This document shows, piece after piece, positions 45,315-59,900 of a stretch of 64,000 nt of DNA. Source of the stretch: Lactifluus volemus (Eukaryota; Basidiomycota; Agaricomycetes; Russulales; Russulaceae); the NCBI GenBank assembly GCA_022376515.1, contig WTXI01000008.1, forward strand, positions 744,001 to 808,000. The letters are read 5' to 3'. Made by a program: the position numbers and the translations under genes. Position 1 is the first letter of the stretch, and every line of letters begins with the position of its first letter. The notes under the pieces were generated by a model, which did not search any database, was not told the DNA's origin, and saw only the letters and a program-made list of their open reading frames with translations.

Positions 45315-48300
45315 ATGTCACGCCGGAGCGTTGCGAGCTCGGCCTATTCCTACTCGCACGAGCGACGCGTGTCAAAGCATCGAGTTACTGATGACGATTT
45401 GTTCAAGTGCGTCACCTTTATTTTATCATGTTCCGTTGACCAAACTCGCTACGTAGCTATGTTCTCCGAGTCGCGTAAGATCCCCGTCCTATAAATGTAA
45501 ACAGACCCGGAAATAAAAAATCACACACGTACAGATTCCTCAGCTATCTCATCCTCCCTAAACCCGTCAGCCCAAGTTCCAGTGGCGGTGGCAATACCAG
45601 TAACAATGGCGATGCGCAACGGGAAAAGGAACGCGAGCAGCAGCAGCAACACTCTTCCTCGCGCATTTCGGGCGCCATTTCGAATTCGATTACGTCCATT
45701 GGTGACGTTTTCCGGGACGTCACTGCTCGAGATGGGAGTAAGAGCGTCAAGTTTCCAGAGAAGCTGCTCAAAGTGTTGGAGCAGAGACTGGAGAATATAG
45801 CCATGGGAAAGGATCCTGCGTGCGTCTCCTTTTTTTTTTTTTTGCCCTCGCCTATTTCCTCAACGCTGACACAATCGGTCCCAAAAAAACAAACAAAAAG
45901 CTATTCGGATCAGCTCCTTCGAAGAACGATGGCCGTATTTTATGGACAGTTCAAAGTGGAGACTTTTCGTCGACAAATGAAGGAGAATAGGAAGGTTGAG
46001 GAGCTCATACTCATGTTTGCCACGCATGCGACCAGCGTCCTCAGGAAGGACCCCACGCTCTCCGTAGATGGCAAGTGGAACGTGGAGCTGAACAACCATA
46101 TCGTCCAGTTTGTCAAGCTGCTTCGCGAGTCTCTGCGCACTGTCGGTCACGTCTCGTCAGAGCTGACCGCCCGACTGGACGTGTATTCCGCCAAGCTCGC
46201 GCCACCGAGCCAGACGCAGAGCGACTCGGGCTACGATTCTTCTTCCACCTCGCAGCGCGACTCTATCCCGTCATCACCCAGAACGACCTCGAATCCGCCG
46301 GTAATGCCCTTGGTCAATACCGTGGCCAAGCTGTTTCAGATTCGCGCAGACCTGCTCTACCCAGAGGTTGAAAAGTTACGGAGCGTATGCACCGAACGGG
46401 TACGTGACGCCGCCTCTAGCGCTCTGCGTTTAACCGAAATTTTTTTGGTTCTTTTAGGCCGCACTGTTAGACCTCAAAGTGCGCTGAACGATGTTTTTTT
46501 ATTTTGTTCCCCTCCCTCGCCAATCCAACCGTTTCCTGATTTCTGTTTGTCTATGTAGACATGCTTGAAAAACATTGCTGCCAACGAACCCTTCCCTGGG
46601 TGTCGAGAGGACTTTGAAAACGAAGCCGCGTGGAGCTTTTGGAAGACCCTCGAGACGTCCCACCTCTCCCAACTCATGGTCGTACTCGTCCAGTTCAACC
46701 CGGAGCTCGCAAAGTCCACACCAAATGACGTATTACCCAAACGATTGTCGACGCGCGGGTCGTTACATGGCATGGCAGGGCGCAGTGGCTCCATCAGCAG
46801 CCGCAAGTCTATCGTCGCCATGTCGCAAAATCTCACCGAGGCCGATTTCGAGGCCGAGGACGACGATGACGAGGTCCAAGCGGGCCACAACTTTACTTAT
46901 ATTCCGCCGAATCCCAAAAAATATTACAGGCGACTGTTGGAGCTCTGTCTCGACGCGGACCTCCGAGCGATGCACGACCCAAACGTGAACGATGATGATC
47001 AGGTCTCGCTCGGCATTTTGTCGTCTCCACATATAGAGCTCATCAACGAGTGCGCATTGCGGTGGAGGATTTCGCAGCCTATCGGGCTGCGTGTTTTTTG
47101 GACCTCATCAAACAGTTGTTCGAACGCAACGAAGTGCCGTTGGATTGCATACCGGAAGCGCTCGGGGGGATTGCCAAGGTCATGAACGAGATTAGTCTCG
47201 ACAGGTGGACCATCAATGATGTATGTCTCTCCCCGCTACCTTAGCCAGACGATGGTTAAACTCTGTACAGGCAGAATACCTGGTCAACATTTACGGTGGC
47301 CTCGTCAGCACCTTCCTAGCGTCTGTTTACCATGCAATGGAGACCCTGCCTGACCTGAAGAAGGACGACCTACAAGCTTACCTCGCCGTGCTTACTCTGG
47401 TTAAAAATACGGGCCTTTTGGAGCGCTTCGATGTTGATATCATCGCGCGTGTGCAAGACGTCAAGGAACATGTCCGCATGCTTTCGGCGCAGTGGTATCA
47501 GCTTCGGATACAGGAGTTCCAATCGTCCCCCGGGTCAACCGCGCGCTCCCGCTCCTTTTGATGACGGACGACATCGAAAAGCATGCAAAGGCGCTAGACA
47601 AGCGCTTCCCCGAACCAATTTTGCAGCACGAGCCGGCGGGCGGGGGATCGCTGATCGGTGTCGATCTAGTTTCGTTGCTCGTGAGGCGACCGTGCCATTG
47701 TTCCTGAACGACCTGGAGATGTCGAAGAAGAAGCTATTCGAGGGCTCGATGAACGGTCCAACCCCGGACGTGCCAATACAAGATATCTTCTCGCTGTATC
47801 GACGAACGAGGACGATCCTGGACATGTTCGAGGCGTTTTGTCCAGAGTGAGCCCCCTTTTGGTAAAAGATATGGGCTGGATCGGGTGTTGACCGCATCCG
47901 GTAACTCAGACACCCTCCAGAGTTCGACATTGGGGCCTACTTTGAGCCTTATGTCCGACAGTGGCTCGTTGATACCGACAACAAGACTTCACAGTGGGTT
48001 GGGGCGGTGCGTTGCAGTAGTTCACTTGTCTGTTTTTGTGCTGATGATGGGTGCTGCCAGGCGATCGCGGCAGATAAGGTTGGTGTCCGGTCAAGCTGAT
48101 GACGCGCGATCGGTTCTAAATTGATCTCTAAAAAGTTCGAACCAGAAGGCGAAGATAATTTCAGCTCTTCGATCGTCGATCTATTCGACTCTTTGCGAAG
48201 TCCGATCACTTTTTTGCAAGAATTAGAGTGGTTCGATGAGTATCAAGAGGCTCGGTACTTCACCAGTGTAGCTAAAGTGGGTTATCATCACCACCGAACG

Positions 48301-50281
48301 AACTTCTTCTCTGACTGTGCGTCTTCTGTTTAGACTATCAGCAAGGCTATCGAGCAGTACTGCAGAAGTATCGAAGAGCTTTTCATGGGGGAAATGTTTC
48401 CTCGACCAACGGACTACCTTCAACCACAAAAGTCTTCCGCATGGCTCGAAAAGGCAAAGCAGTTGGCTCAAGGCGAGAAGAAGATCGAGCCTTTCAACTT
48501 CCAGCCTGCATCTTGCGTAAAGTTGAACAATGTCGATGGGGCGCGCAAGTTGCTGGACAACATGTATAACCAAATACAAGCGGACAAACTCACAGAAATC
48601 ATAGAAACTCAAGCGCCGCCCGTTCCGACCAAGAACGAGAGTCCGCGTTTCCTATTTACGGTCAAGATCGTCATGGCCGAGAATCTGGTTCCGTTGGATA
48701 GCAGCCCGTCATCGACATTGGACACTTTTGTCACGCTGAGTGATCAGGACGGCCATCGCGTAGCAAAGACGCGGACAATATACGAAACTCTTGGTCCTCG
48801 ATGTGGGTCTTCTTCCCTCCGCGTAGCTCGTCACTTATTCTTCCCGGGGCGGTAGGGGATGAGACCTTTGATATCTCCGTGGAGAAGCCCCTCTGGCTCA
48901 TGGTCAGCATTCGTGATCGTGCGCTGGTAGGTAAGCATGACACTGTCGGGAGAGAATACGTCTGCCTCGATCCAAAGCGTTTTGGTGACTTTCTCGTACA
49001 TGATCTATGGCTAATCTGGACACGAAGGGGCGTATCTTGCTGCGGGTGAGTATGGAAGGAGAGAAGGACGACATCCAGTTTTACTTTGGCCGTGCTTTCC
49101 GTTCGCTGAAACGTAGTGAGGGTGACATGGTGCGAATATTCATCGATAAGGTGCGACGTGCTGCCATATATTCCACGCAAGTGATATGAAAATTAGGAAA
49201 TTATCCATTCGTCATTCAACATGTCAGATGTCGCCGTTTATCCGACAATCGCTTTCCCGACCTGTTTTGAAATCCCTCGTCAAGGGCGATTCAAAGTTGG
49301 ATTACAACAAGGCTCTGGGGAACGTCACGGCGCTGTATCGTTCTGCGCTTGGTGCGTCAGTTTCAGAGGTCCAAATTCCGCTGCCTGCAGACGAGAAACC
49401 GCGCGTCAAGCCTGGCGAACTCACCGACGTTGAGATGGAACAAGCTATCGTTGGGTTGTTTGACTACTTTGACGCGAACCTCAACACGTTGAACACCTAT
49501 CTCGGAGACTCTACAAAGGAGATGGTCATGACGCGGCTGTGGAAAGAGATCCTGGCCACCATCGAGGGTTTGCTTATCCCGCCACTCTCGGAGGCACCGA
49601 GCGACTTGGTTCCGCTGACCGATAAGGAGGTGGATATCGTCTTCAAGTGGCTCAAGGTATGCGTCTTTTTTCTAAAATAGACCGGTCGATAATCTTTCCT
49701 CCAGTTCTTACGAGATTACTTTTATGTTGGAGGAGAAGGTCCCGTTCCACTGGAAAGTCTAACAAACCAGAAATACCGAGATATTGTCTCGATTCGGTTG
49801 TACTACGATTGGGATACGTACGTCCCTTGCACCCTGTCATGTGTACCTGGGACTGACGGCGTCGCGTCCACCAGGGATATGCTTATGGAAGAGTGCGTTC
49901 GCATGATGCAGCAGACCCTCCGCGCATCACCGTCAATCAAGAAGCGCGCGAAGAGCGTCTATTCGCAGCGGAATCTTGGTACAATTAAAGATCGTAAACG
50001 AGAGAAGAAAGAGGAGAAGGAGGTGAGCAACGGGGAAACCATCATGCGCATCCTCCGAATGCGGTATGTCGTATTTCCTTCTTTTTTGGTTCTGGTTGTG
50101 ACAAACGTCGCACAGGCCGAATACGTCGGATTTTATCGCACAGCAACTGCAGATCGTGGCAACGATGCAAGCCGAACAGGAAAATCGCGATCGCCAGCAA
50201 CAGAGACGGAAGGCCCAGAGACCGGGGGGCGCCGCTCGCATTCCGGATGTGCAATCGGTTCCAGAGGTCCCACTCGAATAG
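45315..50281 (+). CDS. UNC13/Munc13-type protein with MHD and C2 domains
   Basis: Large multi-exon gene starting MSRRSVASSAYSYSHERR at 45315 and ending VPEVPLE at 50281. Order: Ser/Gln-rich N-terminus; a long helical MUN-like region (TCLKNIAANEPF, FLDLIKQLFERNEVPLD, MHD1-like EFDIGAYFEPYVRQWLVDTD near 47920, VDLFDSLRSPITFLQELEWF near 48175). Next comes a C2 domain (FLFTVKIVMAENLVPLD, DTFVTLSD, VCLDPKRFGDF; 48650-49010) and a second MHD-like segment (AIVGLFDYFDANLNTLNTYLGD, 49450). A Lys/Gln-rich C-terminus completes it. It resembles the fungal UNC13 relatives such as fission yeast Ync13, which act in vesicle tethering at sites of secretion and cytokinesis. At least three one-base shifts are needed (near 47072, 47510 and 47690). 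Confidence 0.8.
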
Positions 50282-50968
50282 AAAGAAGACATTATTTTTT
50301 CACGATCATGACGCACTCCCCCTGTTTTCCTTCATCCGGTTGATACCTTGCTCACCATATCCTTTTCCTCTGGTTCTATTTATTTGCTCGTCTGTCGTTC
50401 TCATGATCTGGCTACCACTTTTTTTTTTTCATTTCATTTTGTTCTTTCACGAATGTATGTATGTATGACAACTAATGACCATTGCGAGGTTGGATGTTAG
50501 CTTCGGACTTTGAGAGCTGGTCAAACGGTCAGTTAGGTTAGGGCCGACCCCAGAATAAGTTGAACTAGCGCTTACATAGCGGAGATCTCCGTCGCACCTC
50601 ACACACCATCGGCCATATCCATGAGTCAATACCCCCTCCCTCTTTCTCAGTACGAGGCGAGATTTTACCCTTTGAACTAATTTTTGCAAGTGTGAGGCTC
50701 TGTGGATTTTTCAGCTTCGCTATCGTGGTCAAACATCGCATGGGTACGTCCAGTGATCTGCTCACGCCGAGAATAGATAACCAATTTCTCTGTTGTGCAG
50801 CTAAAGTGGAAACGCATTTTCTCAACTCTTTCTTGTCTTGTTCCCCCCGGCGACGCTTCCATTGGTCACGCCTGTCCTTTCTCAAAAGGCATTGCTAGGG
50901 CCTGGCCCTGATAACATTTCTGGCGCCACACCTTGAAACATCCATTTCTCTCCTCTTACCGAACGATT
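50282..50968. other. Intergenic between UNC13-type and DUF3638 genes
   Basis: No supported gene; contains T-rich runs and the presumed promoter of the downstream gene. Confidence 0.5.
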
Positions 50969-53900
50969 ATGTCCCTCGTGATAGCCGAAATCGATTCCGA
51001 TTCCCTTACTTCCGTCGTCGAACATGTCTTCATGCCCCCAAAACTCCCTCAAGAGGCTCCCGATGGCGGGGTTGAACGGGAGATAAACTCACGTTGTGTC
51101 ACCTCCTCATAAAGGCCGCCTGGGCTTTCCACCATTGCCTCTCGCCATCCCAGAAATCGGCATGGATTCACATGATAAAGATGATGGTGTTCGTTTGGCG
51201 AAATGTAAATTCTCCATTTGAAGAAGGGGATCTCCAGAGTGCGCTATCGGCACTGACCGTCGGAGGTGAGTTTCCATTTTACTTACGTGCTTATTGTTTT
51301 TTTTTTTTTTTTGACTTGGAGTTCAAAGATGTGTTTGTAACGCATATCCGGGCACAGAATGCTGCTGTCATCGTGCGCAAGCTTGTCGGTGCCGTTCGGT
51401 TCGAAATGTTTGAGGTCTTGCCTCTTGCAAAGGCCGTGATGTCCACAAACGGAAAACTTCTCTGTTCTTACCCTGGTCCGGCAGTCGACGTACCCACGGA
51501 AGTTTTCGCGAAGAAACCTTTCTCGCGGAACTGGCCTCCTTTCTCACCCAAATGGACGTCGACGTCTTGGACTCCAGTGCGACCACCGTCAAGGCGCCTC
51601 CACCGTCCGTGAGGTCCGCGAGACTGCCCATCCAAAATATATATCCGACTTATTGGTCGGGATCCTTAGGGGCTTTGGTCGACCAGCTGATGTGGATCGC
51701 ATCACGAAACGGATAGGAGATGAGGTATTGTGGAAGGACGCGTACACGCCTTGGCGTAGGTCTGCGCTATGGCTCGTCATCAAAGTGGCTCTCCAGACCT
51801 CCGTTGGTCACGACAAGTTGTACAAACCCTTCATTCTCTTTTTTCACGCCTATCTACTTCGCTTTTGCGTGCGGAGAGCCATTCCGAGCCAATTGCTCTT
51901 CGGGATGAGGGTCAAAATGGCTCGCCGTTTAGCAAAGCTGAGCTCTGCTATTTCTGATGACGTCTATCAACTTGTGTACGATGCTGCGACGGAGACGGAG
52001 AGGCTTCTTCAAAAGCGGTGGTCAGTTTTTCAGAGAGAGAGATCGATTTCTCCGCCGTGGCACCCCGAGGAACTCGATTTCACCGCTGATACAGCGATTA
52101 TTCTTCGCAATTCACAGACATACCTCACAAAGGCGCTTCATTCGACCTCACAAAACTACTCTCCGAAGAATTTACCCCCTCCCATCGACCCCGTCTCCAA
52201 AATGTAGTCAATTTCGGCCAATTTTCTGAGGGAAAACTCACGGAAGCTATCTCAGAAGATCGGCGCATCGCCCTTGCAGATTTTGAATTATCTGTGGAGA
52301 CTCACCTCGATTCTTGGGTTGCCTCATCTGGACTCAATAATGACGCTCCGGACGTCATTGCGTCCTGTATCGAACAATATCTCACCAGCGCGCAGAAAAT
52401 ATACGATACCAGTCCTGAAGATAACTCGGTCATGATCCTGACCATTATGTATCTTTGGAGGGCTCTGGATATCTTGCTTGTCCGACAGTGTCCATTATTA
52501 GCATCGTATTCACCAGAGATTCCCCAGGATTTTCTTTGTCCCTTGCTCCTTCATCGCACCGGCTCCCTGCGACGCGCCTTGCTCATCGAAGAGTACGTGC
52601 GCCGACGGCATGAGGAGGCCTCTTGCCCGACATCCATCTTCTCAGACAAAGCGGTCGACTCATCATTCGCTGTGCAGTACTTCCGCGATTCACCAAGACT
52701 ACAACAACTTTTTGCTGACATTAATCAACACGGGCAGGAAGACCAGAATAAGAAACGCGCAGAACTGGGCGTCCTGAACCAAAAGTGGCAAATGCTGATG
52801 GATGCATCCTCGAAGATGACTCATAGTTACTCTGAAGATACGGAAGGAAATCTAGTCCACCGCCATTGTGAGAAATGTCATACAGAGAAGCAAGCTCAGA
52901 ACTTGAAGATCGGTGTCCATGAATGGCCTCTGCCCGAAGCAACGGAGGAGGCACAGTTGGTGGTTTTCGAACTCTCTCCCCCACGTGCATTTTCTACTTG
53001 GCGCGAGATAACCTACAGGATTCTCCGGGATATTGGAATGCCGAATGCGCGCGATGGTACAGACCAACCCAAGATACTCTTAGACGCCTTCTCTGGTCTG
53101 AGGTCTTGGGTAACGCGTCATCCATACCACCGCATTACTATTGGGTCGACTACAAAGTCATTCAGTGATCAAACGCACTACAAGTCGGTTCAGATCCCCG
53201 CAGATGACTCATCTGTCTTGGTCAACAATGGACTATCCTTTCGGTTATTCGATCGCAGCAATCGTCTTGGGCGGCGGGGGCCTTTCTTGGGTCTAATGTT
53301 GCAACGTTCTGCCAGCCTCTCCCTCCTCCGTCTGGTCCATACCAAAGCCTCTACCCTACCATGTCTGGCACTCACCACACTTCCAATGAGGTGATTGCCT
53401 CTCAGGCCGACTGTCCAAAGGAGCTCAGCTTTCACGAATATATGGCGTTTTGCACCTTGCGTAGTGGACCACGCTTGCAGTGGCTCAATATATCACGGGA
53501 GTTGGCTTCGCCCTCACTTTCGTTTCGTCGAGAAGAGGTGCATTCGTTGATTACTCAAGCGGCCTGGCAACTTGGACCCATGATGGATGGCGTTCGCGAG
53601 TGGCACATTGACCTCGGCATTCTTGAGTTTGGACGGGTTCTCTTACGTGAACTGGAAGCCCTTCTCGAGAGAGTACAAGCTAACTGGCTAGAGGAAGTTA
53701 CCGTCAGGACTGTTGGTATGTTGTTATCCGCCCACTCTTCACTGACTATCACTGGCTCAATTATCCTTAGCTCTCATCACCAGTCGTGTTCTCTCTTCTG
53801 CGAGTGATCCAGAGATTTGCACGAGAGCGTATGCGTTGCTGCGGAAGGTTCGAACCGTAACGCATGGGTGGATTGGCCAGCTGTGCTCGAAGCTGGACAT

Positions 53901-56900
53901 GACAGAGGACGAGACATCGCGTGCTAACTTAGGCCGCCGATTGTGTTCGTTGGCGGCGACATGCGTTTCAACTTTTGATGTTTGCTTGGGGCATGTCCCA
54001 AGCATTCTTTCTACTGACGACGATTTTGCTATTATTGTGCAATGCGCAGTTATCGTCCATGACAGTACCCAATTGATCCTTCGAGATGACTTCTCTCGTT
54101 ATCTCACTCGGCTCCTCAATAGGCATTATCGATCACTGCATTTTCTTGAGCAGTTTCTCTTGGAGGGTATCTGGAAAAATCCATCAGGTTTTGATCATGC
54201 ACTCGCACGCTTGTGGTCTGGTTTTCGCCGCCAGCGCTCCTCGGTTTGGTATGCGCTCCCTGCTCCCAATTCTCGGTGGATCTCCTGCACGGCAGAAGGA
54301 GGACAGGGAGTTCACTTTAATGTGATCACTGGCCAACTTCTCGTCGGTGGACAGCCGCTGGGAAGGCTTCCAAAAGAGATAATAGATCATTCTACATATG
54401 CAAGCGTTCTTGGAACGGTGAGCTTCACAATAATCTCCACGCATACCAATTTTTTATGCTCCACTGGCAGAGAATTCTGGATGTAGCTCCAGCCGACGTC
54501 CCTGGAATGGAATTCATGACCAGATCGACTGTCTCCGGATATCAGGTAATGATCTCTCTCTTTTGTTAAAGGACAGAAACTAAGAAGGAAATTGAAGATC
54601 CTCTTCTCGAGGCGCGACGGGGATGTGACCTTACAAGCACGACGACCTGGAGACTCTCAACTCCTACAATTGTTCCCCGGGAAGTATTCGAAGGTGACTT
54701 ACCGAAGCCATTCGTGGGTGATTGCGTCCACTGGCTCGACCTGAGCACTGGAGTGGTTGAGTTCCGTCCAGCTGAATCTCCGTGGACCCCTGAACCTTCA
54801 AACTGGCGACTCTACGTCCCTGGGGATCATAGCCGATCCTGTGCACGCTTCGCAAAATCTCTCGAGATAACGGCGCCTCCATATTCCTCATCGATGTTTG
54901 CTCAGCCACATTCCACATGATATCCCGCCTACTTTCTGCGGTGGAATCCCCGAGCACATTACCATCGTGCGAACACCTCATACAGTGGAGGCTTCTCTGG
55001 CCAGATTACACCTCACATTTTTCATAAACGACAAGTCCGAGATCGAGTGCCGTAGCATGCCTGGCTATGTCATCGATAAAATCCAGTCGTCTGGCACCAT
55101 GTTTGGCCTTGCCAATCAACTCGTCCTGTGCCCCAGCAGTGGCTCTTCCGAGCTGCCACGACGAGTTATCATTCCACAAGGAGACATCACTTTCACTTTG
55201 GATGGGGACTTTGCGACAGTCTCCATAAAGACTGGGACCGAGCCGCTTATCCACTGGCATGAATATACGATCGATACCGATTTGGGACGGCTTTCAGGCA
55301 ACGTCAGCCTGCAGAGCAAGCTGTACCAATGCTATCTACATGCGCTTACAAGTCACTGCCTCCCTGACCCTTTGCTTGGTCACACTGGGACAGAGGAAGC
55401 GATTTACATGCTGCGAAGCGCCGCTTTCAGGTCATTTCAGAGACTCGGGAAGTACGAGGCGGATCTGTTGAATTCGATAAGTAAATTGACGCCGACCAGA
55501 GTCTATTATCCGCCCCATTTACAATCCATGGTAACGGTGGAGTGGAAGGAGCTTCCCACGTTGTCGCAACACCATGATTTTCACCCAGCCGTGTCTTACA
55601 TTCTTGATCACGCGCATGCGCTTGAGGCTCTCTACGATCACCCGGTCACTTTTGCCATTTCGGAACGGGACAAATCATTATTGAACCGCGCAGCCACTCG
55701 CAATTGGGTCTACTACCCACACGACTTGCAAAGCTTGGGGAAGCCACTTCTACCAAGTTCAAGAGATGCTATCTACCAGTCCAGGGATGTGAGTGATGGA
55801 GGAAGCAATGGGCATGCCGCCTATGAGATATCTCGGGCCGTATGGAACGCTCAACCCTCCATTTCTCGTAAATGGCTTCGACTATGGGACGCAATTCAAC
55901 CGTGGAAATCAGTAGGCCCAGCTCGTAAGGATATTTCCCTGAGGTACAGCCGATATTGGCTTGACGTCAACATCGCGCAAGACTGGATAGAGATATACAA
56001 CCTCTGCGGGAGGGCAACGACTCACGATAGTCAGGACGTGAAGATTACTTTGGCCTTTAGCCTCGCTGCTGCTGGATTCAACCAGCCTCAATATAGGGAA
56101 CTCCTCCCTCTGCTTCTGATCTTTGCAACGGATGGCCGTTGTCAACATCTTATACCCCCCCTCGAACCTCAGTTCACGCTCTCGCACGGCACATCCCCAG
56201 ATTCCGCGCATTTGGCAACTTTAATATCTAAATCAGCTTATTCCCTGCAGCAGACCCCCGCGCATACAATGACAACGCAAACCGTTGGAAAGAGGAAAGC
56301 CGCAAAGCAACGAAGAGAGGAATATAACAAGGTTGTTGATGGGATGGCTTCGGCGGCCGCGAGCACGATAGTGTCACAGTGGCCGAGGAACGTCATTCCT
56401 AATCTTCCCTGCGAGTGGTTTGATACGTCGGGCTGCAGAGAACACGTCGAGGCGTACCTTCAATCAATTGTCGGGAATTTGAAACTTAAAGAGCACATGG
56501 AAAGTCTCCAGATGGTCTTGAGCGACTACGGAACTAGCGCCACCTGCGTCACCGATCCGCCTTACATATTCTCTCCCCAATTCAATGCCGAGCCTTCTAA
56601 ATTAGTTTCTCACTCAATTCGGCATTTGCTAATGTTTCGTCCCAACATCACAACGCCATCCCCTTGCGATCCCAGTCCTGCTATATCTTCCACCACGACG
56701 GTGGTGGCTAGGAGCATTCCGTCCCACATTAGAGAAGATGGCCTCGAGAGCCTGATTCAGGAGTTTCAAAATTCTCAGCAACCGCTGTTACGGTTCTATG
56801 GAGACGACCTGAACAAAGTTATAGCGAGCTTCGGAAGGACGCTCGTTCTGCCACAGAACGCGTCATCCCTTCATACGATGTTTTGCGTCACCACCGTGAC

Positions 56901-59900
56901 GTGTGTCGCGAAAGGAAAGACGCAATACTGTCCAAGCTTTCAACGACTCTCGAACCTTACCAGAGGGTAGACACCATTGTCGGTATGGCGGGTCTCTGGC
57001 CTCGAATAACGCCACGATCGATTCTACGCGAATTGGCGAGGGATCGCGCCAACACACTCACTGACTACTGGAAAGACGTCATTGTCGCTACGCAGTAGCC
57101 TTTCTCAAATATCAGCAGTCTCAACGTTTGCTCGAACTTGCGTCAAGGCATCAAGATGAGGCATTTTTCCGGGAAGCTGAAACTATTTGCGAGGATGTGG
57201 CAGCGGCATGTCCTCATGATTGGTTGTTGATGCAGGTTGGTGCGCGTTTTTGTGTCTCGGAGACATGCAGGGGCTTACAACTACTGTGAGTAGATCGACG
57301 CAAACTTTTTGGCTCGCCCACTACAATTGGCCATCGCGCGTGAAATGATCTCACCTACTCTCGTCGCAGCACTTCACTTCAGCTCAACATGGGTGAAGGA
57401 AAATCCTCCGTGATCGTACCTTTGGTCTTGGCAATGTTGGCCAACAACTCTTGCTTGGCCAGAGTCGTGACTCTGAAGCCGTTGTCAAATCAGATGTTCC
57501 AGTTGCTCATCAGCCGGCTTTCCGGCCTCGCAGGGAGACCCGTCTTTTATATGCCGTTTTCCCGCAATCTGCAAACCAACGGTTCTGTCCTTCAAAAAAT
57601 TAGCGCTCTTTATAAACAATGTGTCGCCGATGGCGGTGCTCTCGTGATTCAGCCGGAACATATTCTTTCACAAAAACTCATGTGCATCGACACCTCCTGG
57701 CGTCGCATGGCGACCGAAAGAAGCTATCAATTTCACAGGAGCTCAAGACGCTGCAGGATTGGCTCGCCGAAGTATCACGTGACATACTGGACGAGAGTGA
57801 TGAGATACTTCACGTACGGTATCAGCTGGTCTATACCGCGGGAGCGCAAATGCCGGTTGAAGATCATCCTAACCGTTGGTCTACAGCTCAGCAGGTATTC
57901 AGCCGGTTACAAGCTCATGCAAGACAACTACATGCTCGCCTCCCAAAATGTTTGAACTTGATAAAACCCAAAAGGTTTCCCTATCATGCGAATCCTGGAT
58001 CACGAAGTTTCCCGAGAAATATCTTCACTCATCGCCGACGATGCGCTCAGGGGCGCGCTGTCCTGCCTTCCGCTCGCCATCCTCTCACCGCAAATCCGAG
58101 AAGCAACCCGTTCGTTCATAATCCAGAGTCAGTACCAAAAGAAGTTCATGAGGTCGTTCGGTCGCACTGTGCTGGAACCACTTTGTGGAGCGGAATCCTC
58201 TTGCTCCGTGGGCTCCTTGTCAACGGCGAAGGAATTCTTGGTTACATCCTGAAAGAACGCCGCTGGAGAGTCGACTATGGTCTCGATCCGAGTAGAACTT
58301 TGTAGCCGTTCCATATCGCGCAAAGGTATGTCTTACAGTATGGATGCGGCTGTGCCCGTTTGCTAAGCCTCGATGTAGGACGTACCGAGCTTGAGAGCGG
58401 AATTCGGTCATCCGGACGTTGCCATCGCGCTAACTTGTCTCAGTCATTATTACGGCGGCTTGACGAAGGAACAAATACTGCTGTGTTTTGACCTTCTGAC
58501 CAAGCTCGATAATCCCGAGGTGGAATATGACCACTGGGTCGAGGTTGGACCGGACGTTCCTACAGCGCTCTGCCAACTCAGCGGCGTGAATACGAAGGAC
58601 GATACCCAAGTCGATGAATTTCTCGTCCCGTTGTTCTCAAGGAATAAAAGAGTGATAGACTTCTATTATCAGAGGTCGTCTTCCCGCGAGCAGCCAAAGA
58701 ATTTCAGTTCAAGCTTCCCTCCTCAGCATGGGATCTTGTCGAGGACAAGAGGAACGTAACGACCGGATTCAGTGGTACCAACGACAATCGCTATCTCTTA
58801 CCGACGTCAATTACTCAGGAAGATCCCGTCTCCCAGTTGAGCACGAATGCGCTGGTTTTGCAGTACCTCCTTCAGCCCGAAAATGACCACTATGAATGTA
58901 CGGAAGGTAAAAATGGCGAGCGCGAGGCCGCAGAGCTTTCGTGCAACGTATCGTCAATCAATCCCCCGAAATACGCGTTCTGCTAGATGTAGGAGCACAA
59001 ATGCTGGAGCTACAGAACGAAGACCTGGCGCGACATTGGCTGACTCTTCGACCTGATGTTTCAGCAGCTGTCTTTTTCAACGCCTCGGATCATCTCACAG
59101 TTCTCGCTCAGGATGGATCCATTGAACCGTTCATTTCCTCTCCTTTCAGTCGCCAGCTAGATAGATGTGTCGTTTACCTTGATGACGCACACACTCGAGG
59201 AACGGATCTGAAACTCCCTCGAGGTACCCGGGCTGCCGTCACCCTTGGGCCAAAGGTTACCAAGGATCGGCTTTTACAAGGCGTGTACATTTAACATTCT
59301 CCAGAGGACTAGGGCTGACAAGGACTCAGGATGTATGCGGATGCGCCAGTTAGGGAAGGGACAATCGGTGATGTTCTTTGCACCAGGGGAAGTCGATCGT
59401 CGCATCCGCAACCTTATTCCGAGCGACAGAGGGCGTTGTCGTCGCATCCAAGTCATAGACATTCTTCGCTGGAGCATGTACGAGAGTTGCGAAGACATCC
59501 GTCACCACCTTCCGCACTGGGCTCAGCAAGGCTTCGACCACCACCAGCGCTTTTCGGCATACAAACGACATAGTTCAACTGGGGACCTGGAATTTCTGAA
59601 GAATAGTTGGCTGCAGCCCGAATCCAGGACTCTGGAACAAATGTACGACCCTGTGTCAGACATACAAAGCAACAGAGCGAGTTCGGGAATGACCCCCATC
59701 CCCGCATTGGGTGAGCGGATGAAGCATCTTGGAGTTACCAATTGGACCGATGTTCGAATGGCGGAGGAGCAGGAGCGGGAGGTCAACCATGAGATTGAGC
59801 GAGAGCCTCAAGTGGAGCGCCCTCCGAAGGTTCATCCAGCCCAACATATCATCCACGACGATATCCTCGACTTTGTTAGTACAGGGAAACTTCCAGGGGA

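Noticed and set aside
50282..50968. Possible tRNA or small RNA gene in intergenic regions (also checked at 60580-61185 and 63591-64000)
   Set aside because: No convincing A/B boxes with a cloverleaf could be drawn by eye.
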